Assembly: GCA_036345935.2 (NCBI GenBank)
Contig: JADWOT020000001.1
Coordinates: forward strand, 9,060,718 to 9,124,717
DNA length: 64,000 nucleotides
Source: Taenia hydatigena
Lineage: Eukaryota > Platyhelminthes > Cestoda > Cyclophyllidea > Taeniidae
Direction: 5' to 3'
Position numbers and translations under genes: made by a program. Shown in pieces: positions 1 to 12,819 of the stretch; the stretch's first letter is position 1; each line of letters begins with the position of its first letter. The notes under the pieces are model-generated. The model saw only the letters and a program-made list of their open reading frames with translations, did not search any database and had not been told where the DNA came from.

Positions 1-99
1 CAAATGAGCTTGTCTTTATCACCATAGGATGGTACACTTCTTGCCCTCACTGAAATGTACTTCCTCTTTGTTTTCTTGTTGCCTAAACGGCCTTTTAAG

Positions 100-1280
100 A
101 CCTTTTTCGTAAATTTTTTGCAAGCCTGCTGGTAGTTCCCCTCCTTCATTCTTTAACGAGCCCACATATATTGGAGGGCTTTATCATTTGAAGTATAGGA
201 AAGTAAGTCAGTCGAGGTTTAGCAGAAATTGTCTTACACGGAAATAAATTCGGTGTTGGAGCAGACATAATTGTTGTTAGGTGGCAAAAAGCAAATGCAG
301 ACTGAGGAATCTGCAATTTTCTTTATAGAACCTGCGCTTTTCTTTTGACGTTCACTCGATCATAATGACAGACTCGTATTAGCCCATTCACATCGGCGTT
401 GCAATCAACCTCTCATCCCTTCTCCTCGTGTACTGCATTACAGCTTCCAATCTCGCGTGACTTACGATGTCACCAGGATTAGTGCGAACTCTTCACCAAC
501 CTATTCACCCATTCGGGTAGATCCATCAACGCTAGAAGCATTAATTGCCAGAGGGTTAGATAGCACTCACTTCATCTGTTCTATTTTTGCTTACTTTTTC
601 CGCTGGGCAATTTTACAGCATGCTGCACCGTGTCTCGTCTTTTTAGCAGTGGCACAAATGCATGCATTGAGGTTAAGAGCGAAGCGTGGTGTGGCCAGAG
701 GGGAATCGAAACAGCAGCTGGACGAATATGAGCAGAATAGGGGGACGCTCCCTGCCTGTGAATGTCATGCTTCCAGCACGTGGCACGTATTATCCTCATC
801 GCAGAATTACGTACAGCTGTTAAGCGTTACGACGACGTCGGGTCAGGCGTCGGAATAGCATAGATTACAGCTTAAGAGTTCGTCAGTAAGATCAGTTAAT
901 CTTAGCAAACATTTAGCGGTTCCAAGTTAATTGCATTTACCACCGCCAATATAGTCGAACAGCATTGAGATGTGCGAGGAAATGAAGACACAAGTTGAGT
1001 AGGAAGGTGAGGTGCATTTTATGAAGCAGCAGTCGAAATCCTTGCTACATTGCTCTTAAGAGTTTGTGTTCTTGCATTTTTCACTGCTCATCGGTTGCCA
1101 TGTATAAAATTTTGATAGTGAGTCCTATCAGAGCACAATTCACCTGTTGTAGACATGCGACTTGACAATCTTCTCAACCGCCTACAATCCCATCACGTTT
1201 ACAAATGCAACCTCTTGTCAAACATATAAAGACAAGAAGTAGTCTAAGTAGAGGCGCACGTTGAGGTGGGTGGCAAGCAC
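100..1280 (+). repeat. Direct repeat pair 1, left copy
   Basis: This stretch matches 30430-31520 in the same orientation. Shared landmarks, in order, are: a GGAGGG block near 170; CATAATGACA followed by CTCGTATTA near 361; CACCCATT and GTAGATCCATCA near 505-530; GAATTACGTACAGCTGT near 803; and the GAGGTGCACG-like block near 1250. Identity looks like roughly three quarters to four fifths, with many small indels, so the duplication is old. A 133-codon frame (457-858, plus) is open here but is broken by stops in the other copy, so I do not call it a gene. The left limit may lie outside the window. No terminal repeats or target-site duplications were seen, and no known mobile-element protein is encoded. 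Confidence 0.75.
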
Positions 1281-4200
1281 AACATTAGGGCCTTGAAGTT
1301 ACTACTTCCCTCATCACTTCCGACCAAATGTGAATTAAGGCACCAACAGCATGGGAATTCCATGTCCAAACACACAAAGCCGCCGAGGTTGGGAAGAAAA
1401 GTGAGTTGCAAAAAGCGTATGCTGCAGTACAGCCAAAGCGAACGCTTGAGCAGTGCCGAATAGGGACCAATAATTAAAGGTTAGGTGGACTTTGAATTCT
1501 CGCCTCTTAGAAGGTGTGAAATTGTTTTCAATTAATCACTCTCTTTTCTAGCAGTTGTCTCCATAATGTGAGATTGCCATCACTGCTTGCAGGAGGTTAG
1601 GGATCTCAGTATTTAAAAACACTTTTTTCATTACATAAACGCTCAAAAATGACGTACGATGCGTAGCTGGTAGCACAGCAAAAGCACAAGAAGGAAATTT
1701 GTGGGAAGGCCTCATTTTAAAGGCAACTCGCACGCACCTGTCTACTGCCAAGTAGCAAACACGTTTTTGTGGTGCAAATCTTGTATCGTTTCACCGCGCA
1801 CCTCCATTTATTTCTTAGGTCTACACCGAAGGAGGGCGGACGGAAGCTACAAGTGCTTGGCAACCCACTAAGAGAGATTAAGAGGTGCTCAACATCCTCT
1901 AATCAAATGGAGCCGATTGAAACACAAGTCATGCTGCATTCTGGACTTGCAATCAAATGGCTGTCACATCGTAGTAATAGCTCCACAGTATTTATTCACA
2001 TTAGTAGTTTAGTCGATCGTTACAAAGACATGCGGTTTTGAGGAAATCCTTGGCGAGACTACATTACCGTTGAAATACTACAAACTTCTTCGCCAATACC
2101 CTCTGCATAATGATGTCAGAAAGGATAAGTGTGTGACAGAGGTGTTTGTTTATTTCTTTTACCCCCGATGCAGAGTTGTTGAGTTATTTGTACAGTAAAT
2201 GCTTACTCGACATCATCAATAGGCATGACCCCATCTTCGCGATTCCCAGCTCTAAGTGTTTATCACAATATGATGAGTTATCTTCTTCGGAAGTGTGGTT
2301 TGTAGCCACGGGTGAGGTGTCAGCGGTTTTCTGAGGGAGTGGATTAAGTCAAGAGACATTGTATTGTAAGTATTTCGTTGCTGGAATTAGAACAATGCTC
2401 GACTTAACCTGAAGAGCATCAGAGAGATTGTTGCCCACCACGGGACACTAGTCCTCGTCAACATGACCAATGGAGTGACCTCAGGGCATAGCCATCTGCA
2501 CTGCGTGGATGAAGTGGTCTGCCAAGTAGGTGGGGTTGAAGACGATGTACTGGGGAATCTGCCAGTTAATTATAAGGTCCACTGCTTACATCCTGATGAC
2601 AAAACGGAGTTTCATCGGATGGCATTGGCCGAGATATTTGCCCTTGAGTTGGCCCTTAGGTGGGCTAGATGCCACTACAATTCCGCTGTAATGTACTCTA
2701 CACATTCTTAATATACACACTTTTCATTTATTGATTTTGCATGCAAAGGAAATTTGTGCTAGTTTTAATGGCCTATTGCTTTTTGGAAGTGGAATACGGA
2801 AAAGGCGGGGGAGAAAGGAGGCAGTGGAGGCGGAGATCAAGTCAACTTTACACTTTTGAGTAAAGTGGTACCGGCGCAAAACCTTGGTAGGCCACGACAA
2901 GAGTGTTGCTGATGCAGTGCTGGTCAAAAATGGCTCATGCTGAAAGACGTGCACCATCTCAGCTATTTTTTACAGCGTTATTTGACAGCATGAAGTGTAT
3001 GTAAATCGTTTTAACGTCTCATAAAATGCTGGGTATAATGCGTGGCATGGCGATGTGAGCATAGAGACGGAGACTCTGTCACCTTAGACAATGTTGTAAT
3101 GTCATCAGGCCTCAAATCAACTTATAGGTGATGCTTAATCACGTGGGAACAAATGCGTGTTTCGTGAGGTCACACAATGCAGTCAATGGGCTGTATTAGA
3201 CTGCGTGATTATTTGACCTCACGTGACAGCAAATAGCATGGCATTTATTTGGCTGATCGCAAGCATAGTCAAAGCAAAATTTTAGCATAGCTTTATGAAT
3301 TTTTAAGCACAAATTATATTTGTGGTAAACTTTCGGCGTTTAAATCACAACGGCATTAATAGATGAAATTGGATTGAAATGTGGATGTAGAATAGACTGT
3401 GGAAGGAGCTGAGTACAAGCCTTAATCACTGCTTGCTGCTGTGGAGACATTCCACGATGTCGCAACAAATCCCCAACTGCTAGCACCTTGGAGCACATCA
3501 CGATCCGCTTCGAGTGCCCGATTCTGTGTCCGATTGGACATATGCGCGCCCTCATAGCGTCAAAAGTGGAACCACTTGTATAACGAATAAGCTCCGAGAG
3601 CGTAAAAAATGGATACTTAAGCGCCCATTCGATGCAAATCTGAAACTGGTGGTGAATAACACAAAAACTCCGGTAGTTGCATTGAATTCCACTTCTAACG
3701 TGTGTTTTCTAAAACGACGTTTGTTACGTCTGCGACCACACACTCTTCCACAATTACTTTCAAACTCGCACATGAAGGTTCTTATCAGTCGCCCTTTACT
3801 TGGACGCGACCTTGCATTCCCTGTTGCTTGTGCGATAGGCTCCAGAATCTGGCGAAGCACCTAGTCCATCACCCTGGAAAAGTCACCTTTGTACGCACAA
3901 AATATCGGTGCTACTTTCTGAATATTTATTTAACGGCATTGTAGGTTGCGCCAAACTTGTATTGTGGATGATTTTGCAGAACTTTGTACCTTAGGATTAA
4001 TTGCCTGGATTTTCAATTCCTCGAACGAGTGTCTTCGATTAGTGGTTGCTCCGGTCTTACGACGTGGTAACGATACGACCCTTGCTACTCGAAATTACTG
4101 GTTATAAATTGTCCACGATATACTGGCTACCCTTTGTCAAATGTCTTTAGAGATTTGATTATTCACGGCCTACCAATATCTTTTTGCCTATCGCTTTTAC

Positions 4201-4949
4201 ATTTAATGGTATTCAATTGCAGGAGGCCTGAAAATGCACCAGGCGATTCAGAGAGATATCCGCGGTTCCAAACGGCACTTGTTGCGGCCACATTTTGGCA
4301 CCCATAAGGTCCTTACATCAGTACTGACGCAGCACTTTTTACCGTTCATCCTGATTTGGTTGAAGTGGAACGTTGTTTACTTCGGTTTTGAGGCTGAAGC
4401 AGGGCTGTGCCTTTTGCCAAGCTCTTTTGCAGAGCACTTGGAACAGGTATGATGGGCAGTAGTAAAACGAATAGCTCATTATTAAGTGGTCTAAAAGGTT
4501 TGATTTTGGTGATGTTGAGTCACCCGAAAAAGAATCTACATTTGGAAAGATTTGTGAATCAAAATCACAACCATTTTTGCCATTGCCACTCAAGATCAAT
4601 GTATAGGGGAAGACGAGGTACAAACGGGATCCAATTGAGTAGTAACTTTGCGCAATTAGATAGCTAAAGCAACCGATGAAAGGGCGGACGGATGCCTCAT
4701 TAGCTCTAAGCAAAGCAACCCATTATCTGTACGTTTCGTGACGTTGTGTCTGCAAGAGGTGCTTTAATCACTTGCGAATGTGTTGTGAGGGATATCCACT
4801 GTGATGTGAAAGTTTGTCTTCGAGTCTCCGAATACAAGCTGCATGCAGTTGGTACCGAAGATAAAACTGCATTTTAAAAGAATGTGAAAACATTATAACG
4901 ATGCACACCTAAGCATTTTATGTACTAACTAAATAAGAACATAAATCGA
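1281..4949. other. No supported gene
   Basis: I see only short frames here. The longest overlap each other on opposite strands (3514-3864 plus, 3552-3860 minus), which is the pattern of chance openness rather than coding. No RNA gene, recognisable domain or tandem repeat was found. Confidence 0.5.
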
Positions 4950-5186
4950 AAAAAATGCAGAAAAAATAAAGTCAAAAGAGGCACATTGGAATTTAATCTG
5001 CCATACATCAACAATGATTTCCCATTTACATAAACTGATGTGCACCAATTTTGCAACTCACTTTGTATCGTTTCGTGCGATCGATGATACATTTGCAGAT
5101 GCAAACTAAACAGCTGTGTTCCACGAAATAAACTGCAACGCGCTCGCACTCATTCATCTTCTGATGAGGCCGCCGACAGCACCATG
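4950..5186 (-). repeat. Inverted repeat pair 2, left copy
   Basis: Read on the minus strand, this segment matches 17863-18090 on the plus strand. It begins with GCTGTCGGCGGCC and continues through ATGAATGAGTGC and TTTAGTTTGCAT to a CTGCAT end. Both copies keep one overlapping open frame. Here it is 4925-5149 minus and contains FSLHLQM and WCTSVY; in the other copy the corresponding motifs are FSLHSQM and WYTSM. That hints at descent from a coding exon, but no family was recognised and there is no evidence either copy is expressed. Confidence 0.7.
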
Positions 5187-7050
5187 TGCCTTTGGTTGCA
5201 CATTAACCTAGAAGCAAGGAGAAAGGAGGGAAATTTTTTCGTCTATCGACTACACTAATTCTATTAAGTCGGCTAAATTGATGATGTCAGCCTTTGAAAC
5301 GTGTCAGATTCTCACTGAGCTACTGATAGGACAAATGAGTAGGCTAGTACTCACGACTGCGCTAATCAAGGACCTGTGGTATGCGGCACTAAACCTCATA
5401 GGAGAAGTATACAGCGAAAAACAAAGTAGGATGCAGGATGGATGCAGTCACATTGGCTGCAACAGTGTTGGAAGTGAGTTTCTCCATCAAGCCCATGTAG
5501 CTTGACCACAAAGTCGCATTTTGCTTTAATCAGTGTAGTATCATTTGGAGGATGAAGAACCGGAGACTAGTGCAAAGCGATGTCTTAGGCTTCCTCAACG
5601 TCATTGGAGTAAAGATAAGGTGATTACATTGGTCGACTCTTCTGCATCCTTCCATGTCGTAGAATTGCTCCCACTTCAAATGAAGGAAGACAACTGTCTG
5701 TTTCTGTGTGATCATGAGAGTGGTGGAGATGAGGCGTGAGGCAATCCCTGCAATGGAAGTAATCCATGCACATCCTTCACTGATGACACTACATTGTGTT
5801 GAATAGATTGAATACTCCTGAATGTTTTGATGTCTGAATATGTACTCATGTCGTAATGAGAAGTGAGACGATTGAGGAAATGAGCGAGACTTAATTAAAG
5901 GATGTCGGTGGCGGATGAGGTAGGAAGAGGAGACAGAAACAAATTAATATTGGCTTCAAAGAAAGCAAAGGTGAGAGAAGCGAGACGTTTTCATGTCACC
6001 AAAGTGGAAAAACCAGGGTAAGACGACGAATTGTGGGAGTACTTACTCCACTTCTTTGGGTGGGTTGAACGCATGAAGCATAAACGGTAGGAAATAATGC
6101 AAGCCTCGACGTTTGAGAGCATATAGTGTGTAATTGGAGAGAAGCATGGAAGAGGGAGTAGACAAAAGATCTCTTCCTCTCCCTTTCATAGACGTTATTA
6201 GACCTAGTTCCTACGCGTGTGCATTGGTCCCCAATGTCAGCGAGAACGGAACAAAAGATTTTTGTTTTACCTGTCATGGACTGTGATTAGTCGATTTGGA
6301 GTGACAAAATGAAGTGATAGGGCGGACCCAAATGGTAACGTAGAATGCCGTCTCTGGGAATGAGGCACCAACCATAGATCAGATAGCACTGCTCACTTTC
6401 TCCTTTTTGCATCCTATTTTAGTCTGTCATGGTCTAGCAGAGATGGCTAGTCTAGTCTGCTCTGATCCAGCCCAATCTAGTCTGATTTTGTCAAGTCTAG
6501 TCACGCGCACCTTGTTAAAGTGCTTCCAAAGTGAGGAGGGTGGGTCAGCTGCTACTACTGCTGCCATCGATTTGGCGGTTGTTGACGCATGTGAGGTGCA
6601 TAAAAGTAAAAGTGGCATAGTAAGAGATGTGTAAGGTGTGAATTGATTAAAGGAATCGGGTACTTACTCCCAAAGAATGCAATGCAGCTAGCGAAAGGGT
6701 ATTCCCAAATTTATACCTAGACGAGTCATTGCCTTGCACTCCGGGGGAACAATGGCTATGATTGCAATTATCCGAAGAATTCGGAGTAGCATGACCGTTT
6801 GGCTGAAAGGGACGAAGGAATAATTGAGTGAGAAAAGAGGCAGGAAGTCGAGAGAAGGAGAGAAGTGAGGGTGAGGAGAGCGAGAAGGGCATTAGGAAAT
6901 GTGATCGCAGGATGTCTCCGCACAGTGTTGTGGTACTTCGTTATTTGTTTCTCCCTCCTAACTTACTGGGAAAACATGAGTTAATGTAGTACGACATGCT
7001 TAAGGAGGTTAACTATAGTTTTTCTTTCCCAAGTGATTCAAATTGGGATA

Positions 7051-7500
7051 TCAGTTGCGATTACATTGAAGTGATGTATGCAAATAAGGTAAAGGGAAAA
7101 GGAGAAGAACATAACACAAGGGGAGAAGGAGAGATTGGTATAATAATTTACTGTTAATTTTTATGATATCTATCTGTTTTGGGCTCTTGGCACCTCTAGA
7201 CTGGTCGAGTGAGTAGTTGGAAGTGACGAGGAGATGGAGGGGGAGGTGGCGAAAGTGGAGCATGAGAAGGAGACCAGAGTCGAGGAGGAAATAAGCGCGA
7301 GTGTAGCACTGACGAAAACTGGATGATAGGAACGACAATGGGAAGCAAGATGAATGGTAGAAGACGACGAAACGCGTAGAAGAGCATGTTTGACGGTTGG
7401 TTGTGCGATTGACATCTTCGCATCTAACACTTGCCTGATACAGCCAAAGACACGTGTCGCGTCGTGTCCCATAGCGCCACCTAGTGTCGATTTTGGACAT
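7051..7500 (-). other. Minus-strand open frame in copy A, shared start with copy B
   Basis: A 149-codon frame begins MSKIDTRW. Copy B has the same start and about the same first 70 codons (54348-54686, minus), then an indel shifts it to a different C-terminus. The region just upstream and the first codons are among the best conserved parts of the duplication. The two predicted C-termini are unrelated and there is no known domain. This may be a 5' exon or a non-coding transcript rather than a protein gene. Confidence 0.2.
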
Positions 7501-10415
7501 AATCTCTTGCAGGTGGTTTTGTGAGAATAGACTTCAGTTGCCTATGTGATTCTTCACCTCGGCTGAATTTCGTGCATCATAGCAAATGTGAAAGAAGCGG
7601 AAGCGAATGAGAAGTACTACTAATTCTTTGATAAAATACGCCACCTGTTCTAGATCGCTGGTCTCTGGCCTTTTCTTTTCCGATGCTGTTCTTGTGTCCT
7701 TCGTTCCTTGGACACTCGGGGGCTTCACTGTTCCACCATGAGGCATTTACATAAATCCGAATGAAGAGGAACAGCAGTGGGCAATTAAAGTATGTTGATG
7801 GACGTATGAGTATTGGAATGTTGAATGTTGCCTTCAGTCACTTTACATGTCTGAGAGGAAACAACTTTTAGTAAAACACACTGGCGGAAGCGCATCATGA
7901 ATTCCATCGACATTACCGATGGTACAACCATTCGGAGGTGTTTTGTTGGAGTCGACTGTCTAAAATGTGGGGCTAGCGATCGATCATTTGTGAGTCTTCC
8001 GGGCATATGAGAGAAGACGTTGTTGTTGAGGTATTGTATGAGGGAGGTAATGAGCATTGCCATTTACCCAATCAGTAGACACTACACTTGACTAGGCAGG
8101 AGATGTCAACTAGCAAGCAGTATGCCAGTTCTATTTGCAGAGCAGTGTAGCATAGAGTTGCCTTAGCTCAGCGCAACGTAATTCAATGTATCGATTCATA
8201 ACGTGGTATAGAGACGAAGGGAGACAATGCAAGATGAGGGTCTGCTTTCATCACCAGTTTAGAGTGTCACTGACGTGCAGCATAGCCACTTTGCCATTGT
8301 GCAACTAACGAGAGGACTAACACAGACTCGCTCACTATTTTCGTAAACGAACACGTGAACATTATTGCACCATGCTGGTCTGCTTCAATCCACTTCCATC
8401 TATCTCCTGGCATTTCATTAGAACGTTATACATCACCAGTCTTAACCACTTTTAGCACCAGTAAGAACGACAACAAACACAGCAATGTATTGCAACATGC
8501 TGATCTCTCACTGCCTTTTCACTTTGTGTTAATATTAGTTATGCTAAATACACTCCTTGGTAAGTCAATAAATTTGTTAAAACCTAGACATCATATGCGT
8601 TTGTGGAGTTTTGATAACACCTTAAACGCTGGGGATTAGTACCAAAATCAAGGCACTGTCTGGGAATTGACCAGTCAATTCTTGAGTCAAGTTTTGGTGC
8701 CCTAACTCCCAAATATGCTAGAACACAAAAGATAGATGAAGTGTAGGTTGCTTACATTCATTCGCATTCAGAACTTTCATGCAAGTGCTTGAAACTCATA
8801 GTGGATGAGAATATGGCCATAATCATAATGGAAGTCATTTTAACCAAAAGCCGATGAAGAGCTAATTTTGAACAAACCACTAGCCAACATGCGTTATTAG
8901 TTTCTTGCCAGTTAGACGACTACCGATGGTGATCCCTTGCCCATGTGGCTCCAATATTGTGGCTGCAACTTCACGCATGCATCAAATTGGACACAGGAGT
9001 GGGCACAGGAAGCATATCCCGATGTGTTGTAATGTGTCAGACGCTAGGAATTCATGACGATGTCATGCGACGTCACGTCTGCATCTGAAAGTGATTGGAA
9101 TTTGCCATTATCTCCTCGGATAGCCCATGCAATGCCTCACAATAACGCCAAAATGATGTTTAGAGGCTTCACAGTGAAACCATTTGAGTAGTGTCCAAGT
9201 CCTGGAATTGCAAATACACAAATTATAAGATCGAAATGTGTTCGCACTCACTAATTTTACCAAGACCCATTCAAACTGAGCTTCGATTGTGCTCGCAACT
9301 CCAGTCAAGTACACTTTTTTCATTGGCGTTGCGATGTCATGCTGTTTGGCAGTCAAGTGAAACTAAACAATCACGCAGCCTAATTAGAGGCCGTCAATCA
9401 TATCTCGTGACTTTACAAAACACGCAGCCACTCCCGACGTGACTAAGCATTACCTACTGACTGATTGCAGGTTTACAGGACGAGGTTTCAGATGGCATTA
9501 CAACATTGTCCTGGGAACTAAACCTCTGTCTACATGCTCACAGCATTTCACGAATTGTGTGTCCAGCGTTTTTGTACAAGCATACAATCAGTTTTAGTCG
9601 AGTAAAAGATGGCCATATGGACAGACGTGTAATCAGGTAAGCGCGAAGGTAATTAGGGCAGAACGAAAGTGGAACACAAGTATGCAATTAATTCATGGTG
9701 AAACTGTCCATCTTCCCTTCGCAGAATGTGGGTGTGGGTTTGGCTCATGCATTAGTAGAGCGTGTGTGCTACTAAGTCAGACGCCTCGGATTCACAAGGT
9801 GGGAGTAGATTATAGCGTCAAATAGGTAGCGCAAAATCCTGTATCCAATGTTAACACAATGAGAGGAGGAGTATAAGGGAAATATGAGCTTAACGATGTG
9901 GTTTGGTTAAAATTTTAATTTGCTATACATGGGTTGCCTCTTCCTTTACAGCCAGCAAAATCTTCACTATCCTTACCAACATCACCCCATTTCCTCCCTA
10001 TTTTTTTTAGAGAAACGGATAATATTCCTTTATTTAAAGCCAATGGATTGGTAGGAAACTGAAGGCCATAGAGGTGCAGACAAACGACTTCGCTCACACA
10101 CGCCGCTTGGGTGCGCAACACATGCGAGGAGCCAGTAGGAAACATTCTCGTAGCTGGTTGGCTTACTGAAAGGCATATGCCGCTTAGGTAGATGGATCGA
10201 GATGGTTTACTTGCATCATTTATTCCACTTCAATATTCTGTCGTGCCGATGTTGGACCGATGCGATCACCACGGTTCGACGTGACAAGGTTTGTTTCTCA
10301 AGGCACTCATTCCATGGTTTATGAAGCACTTCACACTCAATAAAGTGACAAAACCACGTCATAAACAATTGAACGCATTTCCCTGCAATCCCTCAGCTCT
10401 CATGCATGCATCCTC

Positions 10416-10970
10416 GTGCAGCTTGTACTGCTCCACAACCAGTCAACTTTACTTTCTACACTCCTCTGTAGTCCGCGAATTCATGGATCACCCACCTTCG
10501 TTCTGTGCAAAGGTAGGGGTCTCGATCCCTTTACTCTCGCCTACCACGTTGACGACGTGCCCGAAGGTGATGCGTCATTTTGCGCTTGTGTAATTATTTG
10601 TGGTCTGCAATGTCTTCATGCCATGAGCATCGTGTACAAGGACCTCGAACACGAGAACGTTTGCCTCTCAGACTGGGGTCATATTCTCATCGCTGACTAT
10701 GATCGGTCATATGACATACCAGAGAATGAGGATCCGCCAGAAGCGCACGACTTTTACACAATTCTCCATTTCATGTCACGTAAAATTAGCCAATAGGATA
10801 GCAATTACAACAAAACTTTAATGCCTGACAAGATCGAGGAGCCTATGGCAAGCTTCGATTTCACGAGTCCCCTTCCTCGAATCCATGACGATGGCATTCA
10901 CGTAGTTAAGTTGCCCAACCACCTTGAGGAGAGTGAGTGGAGCTTTGCTCACATCATTTTCTTTGGATGA
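10416..10970 (+). pseudogene. AGC-type protein kinase relic, copy A
   Basis: The 126-codon frame at 10416-10796 reads as a degraded serine/threonine kinase catalytic core. The motif GLQCLHAMSIV leads into a catalytic-loop remnant Y-K-D-L (usually HRDLK), then GHILIADYD where DFG is expected, then DRSYDIPE. The catalytic-loop lysine is lost and the magnesium-binding motif lacks its glycine, so an active kinase is very unlikely. A stop follows at 10794. Compared with copy B, about 475 bp covering the kinase C-lobe are deleted near 10818. Sequence then resumes at MPDKIEE and runs to a TGA at 10968. The AGC-family assignment relies on the longer copy B. It lies within the duplicated module, upstream of a probable last exon at 11592. 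Confidence 0.7.
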
Positions 10971-11591
10971 TTGGAAAGCATCCTCTCACAGACGATTCCC
11001 ATTTCAAAAACGGTGACACTTCTTAGTGCTACTGTTTTCAGTATTTGTGGGTGGATCCACTAATTGCAGCCTATTTGTGCATTGATTATTTTATGCAAAC
11101 AGAGTTCCATTGATAATGCCTTTTTATTCCCCAACATGTCTTCCATACGACTTTCAGTCTCTGGAGGAGTTTAATGAGCCATACCGTCGACGTTGAGCAT
11201 AATCGAATGGGTATGACTGTGCCTTAATTTTATCTGGGTGTCAAAATGCAGGATTTAAATGTTAGCACACAATACACGCGTGCTGAAATGCATTTTGCGA
11301 ATACCGCTGTAGCTCTTTGAGAGTCGTCTGAAGGTAAAAGTTGACATGATACCTGATCAAAGTAAAAATGTTCAGCGTGTGGAAAGGATTGGAGTTACTA
11401 GCGTGGCTTGGAGGCACACCCACCCAACGAAGTTACAATGACCATCCAAGCGATCGTGGGTGAGATTGAGAGCTGAACAGGCAACACATGCACCAATTTT
11501 TATGTTGAGTATTTTTATTATTGCTAAATCGAAGTGGTATGATATTTGGTCAAAAGGAAAGAGAATTAGCCATGTTCTCAATTCCTTACAG

Positions 11592-11760
11592 GAGACACCC
11601 CACAATTCATGCTAAAAGCGTCCCAGATATTCTGCACATTATTCATACAGACAACGTTTGCAGGGATATATTCATTCGCCTCCCCACCCCTGCGTTTATG
11701 CCCAAAACTGGAAGGTTGATTGTTCTGAGACGCCGTCATTTTTTCCATACAAAGCGGTAA
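11592..11760 (+). pseudogene. Probable last exon of the kinase-like ancestor, copy A
   Basis: An acceptor-like tract (TTCTCAATTCCTTACAG) ends at 11591 and is followed by 56 open codons to a TAA. Motifs include VPDILHIIH, LPTPAFMPK and LIVLRRR. The same acceptor and exon occur in copy B at 58889, where indels break the frame. A conserved acceptor, a frame that stays open only from the acceptor, and a terminal stop together suggest an ancestral coding exon. Linking it to the upstream kinase is inference from order and strand; no domain is recognised. Confidence 0.4.
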
Positions 11761-12819
11761 ATCAGTAGCGTATTAATGAAGAATTGTAAGGCGGCTCATA
11801 TTTGCATCGAGAGAGTCACGTTGCGTTCGTACCTCTCGTCCAAAAGGTATGTTTAAATAAACATAAATACTACATGATTATACCACTTACGATTAATGTG
11901 GTTAAAGAAAAATTGTAAGTAGGTATAAAAAGTGCACATTAATTAATAAATGGCAGTAAAAAATCTAGCGGAGGACTAACTATTAACTAGTCTGTATGCT
12001 AAAAAATCATTTGGATTAAAATTACATTTAAAGTCTCCCACAAATAACTTACAAAATTACACTTGTCAAAAATTTACTTAGTCATGCAAAATAATTAAAA
12101 CTACATTTTTTAATATTTTGGTTCCTACAATCAACATCAATATTTGTCACACTCATTTTCTTTTTTTCATTCCCAGTACCCGTTTAAAGTGCTCAGCGGT
12201 ATATATATGAAATGGTGGGCTTTGGTGTGGTCGTTGCTGTGTGTGGTTCGCGATTTGTCCCAATGAGTCCAGGTATGTTAGTGTCGGTTTTGGAAGCCTT
12301 TGACTTATTTTATGCATGCTCACAAGTGAACCTATATTGCTCACATGAAATCGTGTCTATCGAATTTTGAGGCTTGCTGCATTCATGGTATGTGTAATGC
12401 TCGTAGTGAAATACTCGTATTCGAGTAGCTTACTTGGGTTAAATGCTAATGTGAACTACGTCTATTTGCCTTAAGCACATTTTAAACCGGGGCAGTGTCT
12501 AGAGATCTCGGCTGCTTTAAGTCTATATCAAATTATGACAAAAGGCGAGGGGTCGATTTTTCCAATCATTTGTGGGCAAGAGTTTGTATATCGAATCAAC
12601 GGGTTTGCCATTTAAGGATGCTTTATGGTTTCACGATAATTATCAGGGCTTTTTTATGTGGGGGTTTAATTGCTTCCTGAGTGAATCAAATGCCACCAGC
12701 AACAGCGTGTCAATGCTGTAACAAAAGTGACTATGTTGGTTGGAGGTTTGGGATGCTATCTGCATATATACCTAATTTTTCGCTTCCAAACAAGGGTTAT
12801 CACATTCTGATGCTATTGA

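Noticed and set aside
5155..5190. CTGATGAG resembling a hammerhead ribozyme core
   Set aside because: The second core element with GAAA and the flanking stems are missing.
10555..10575. Y-H-V-D-D-V string as a reverse transcriptase active site
   Set aside because: It lies directly upstream of kinase motifs in the same frame in both copies, with no other reverse transcriptase blocks around it.
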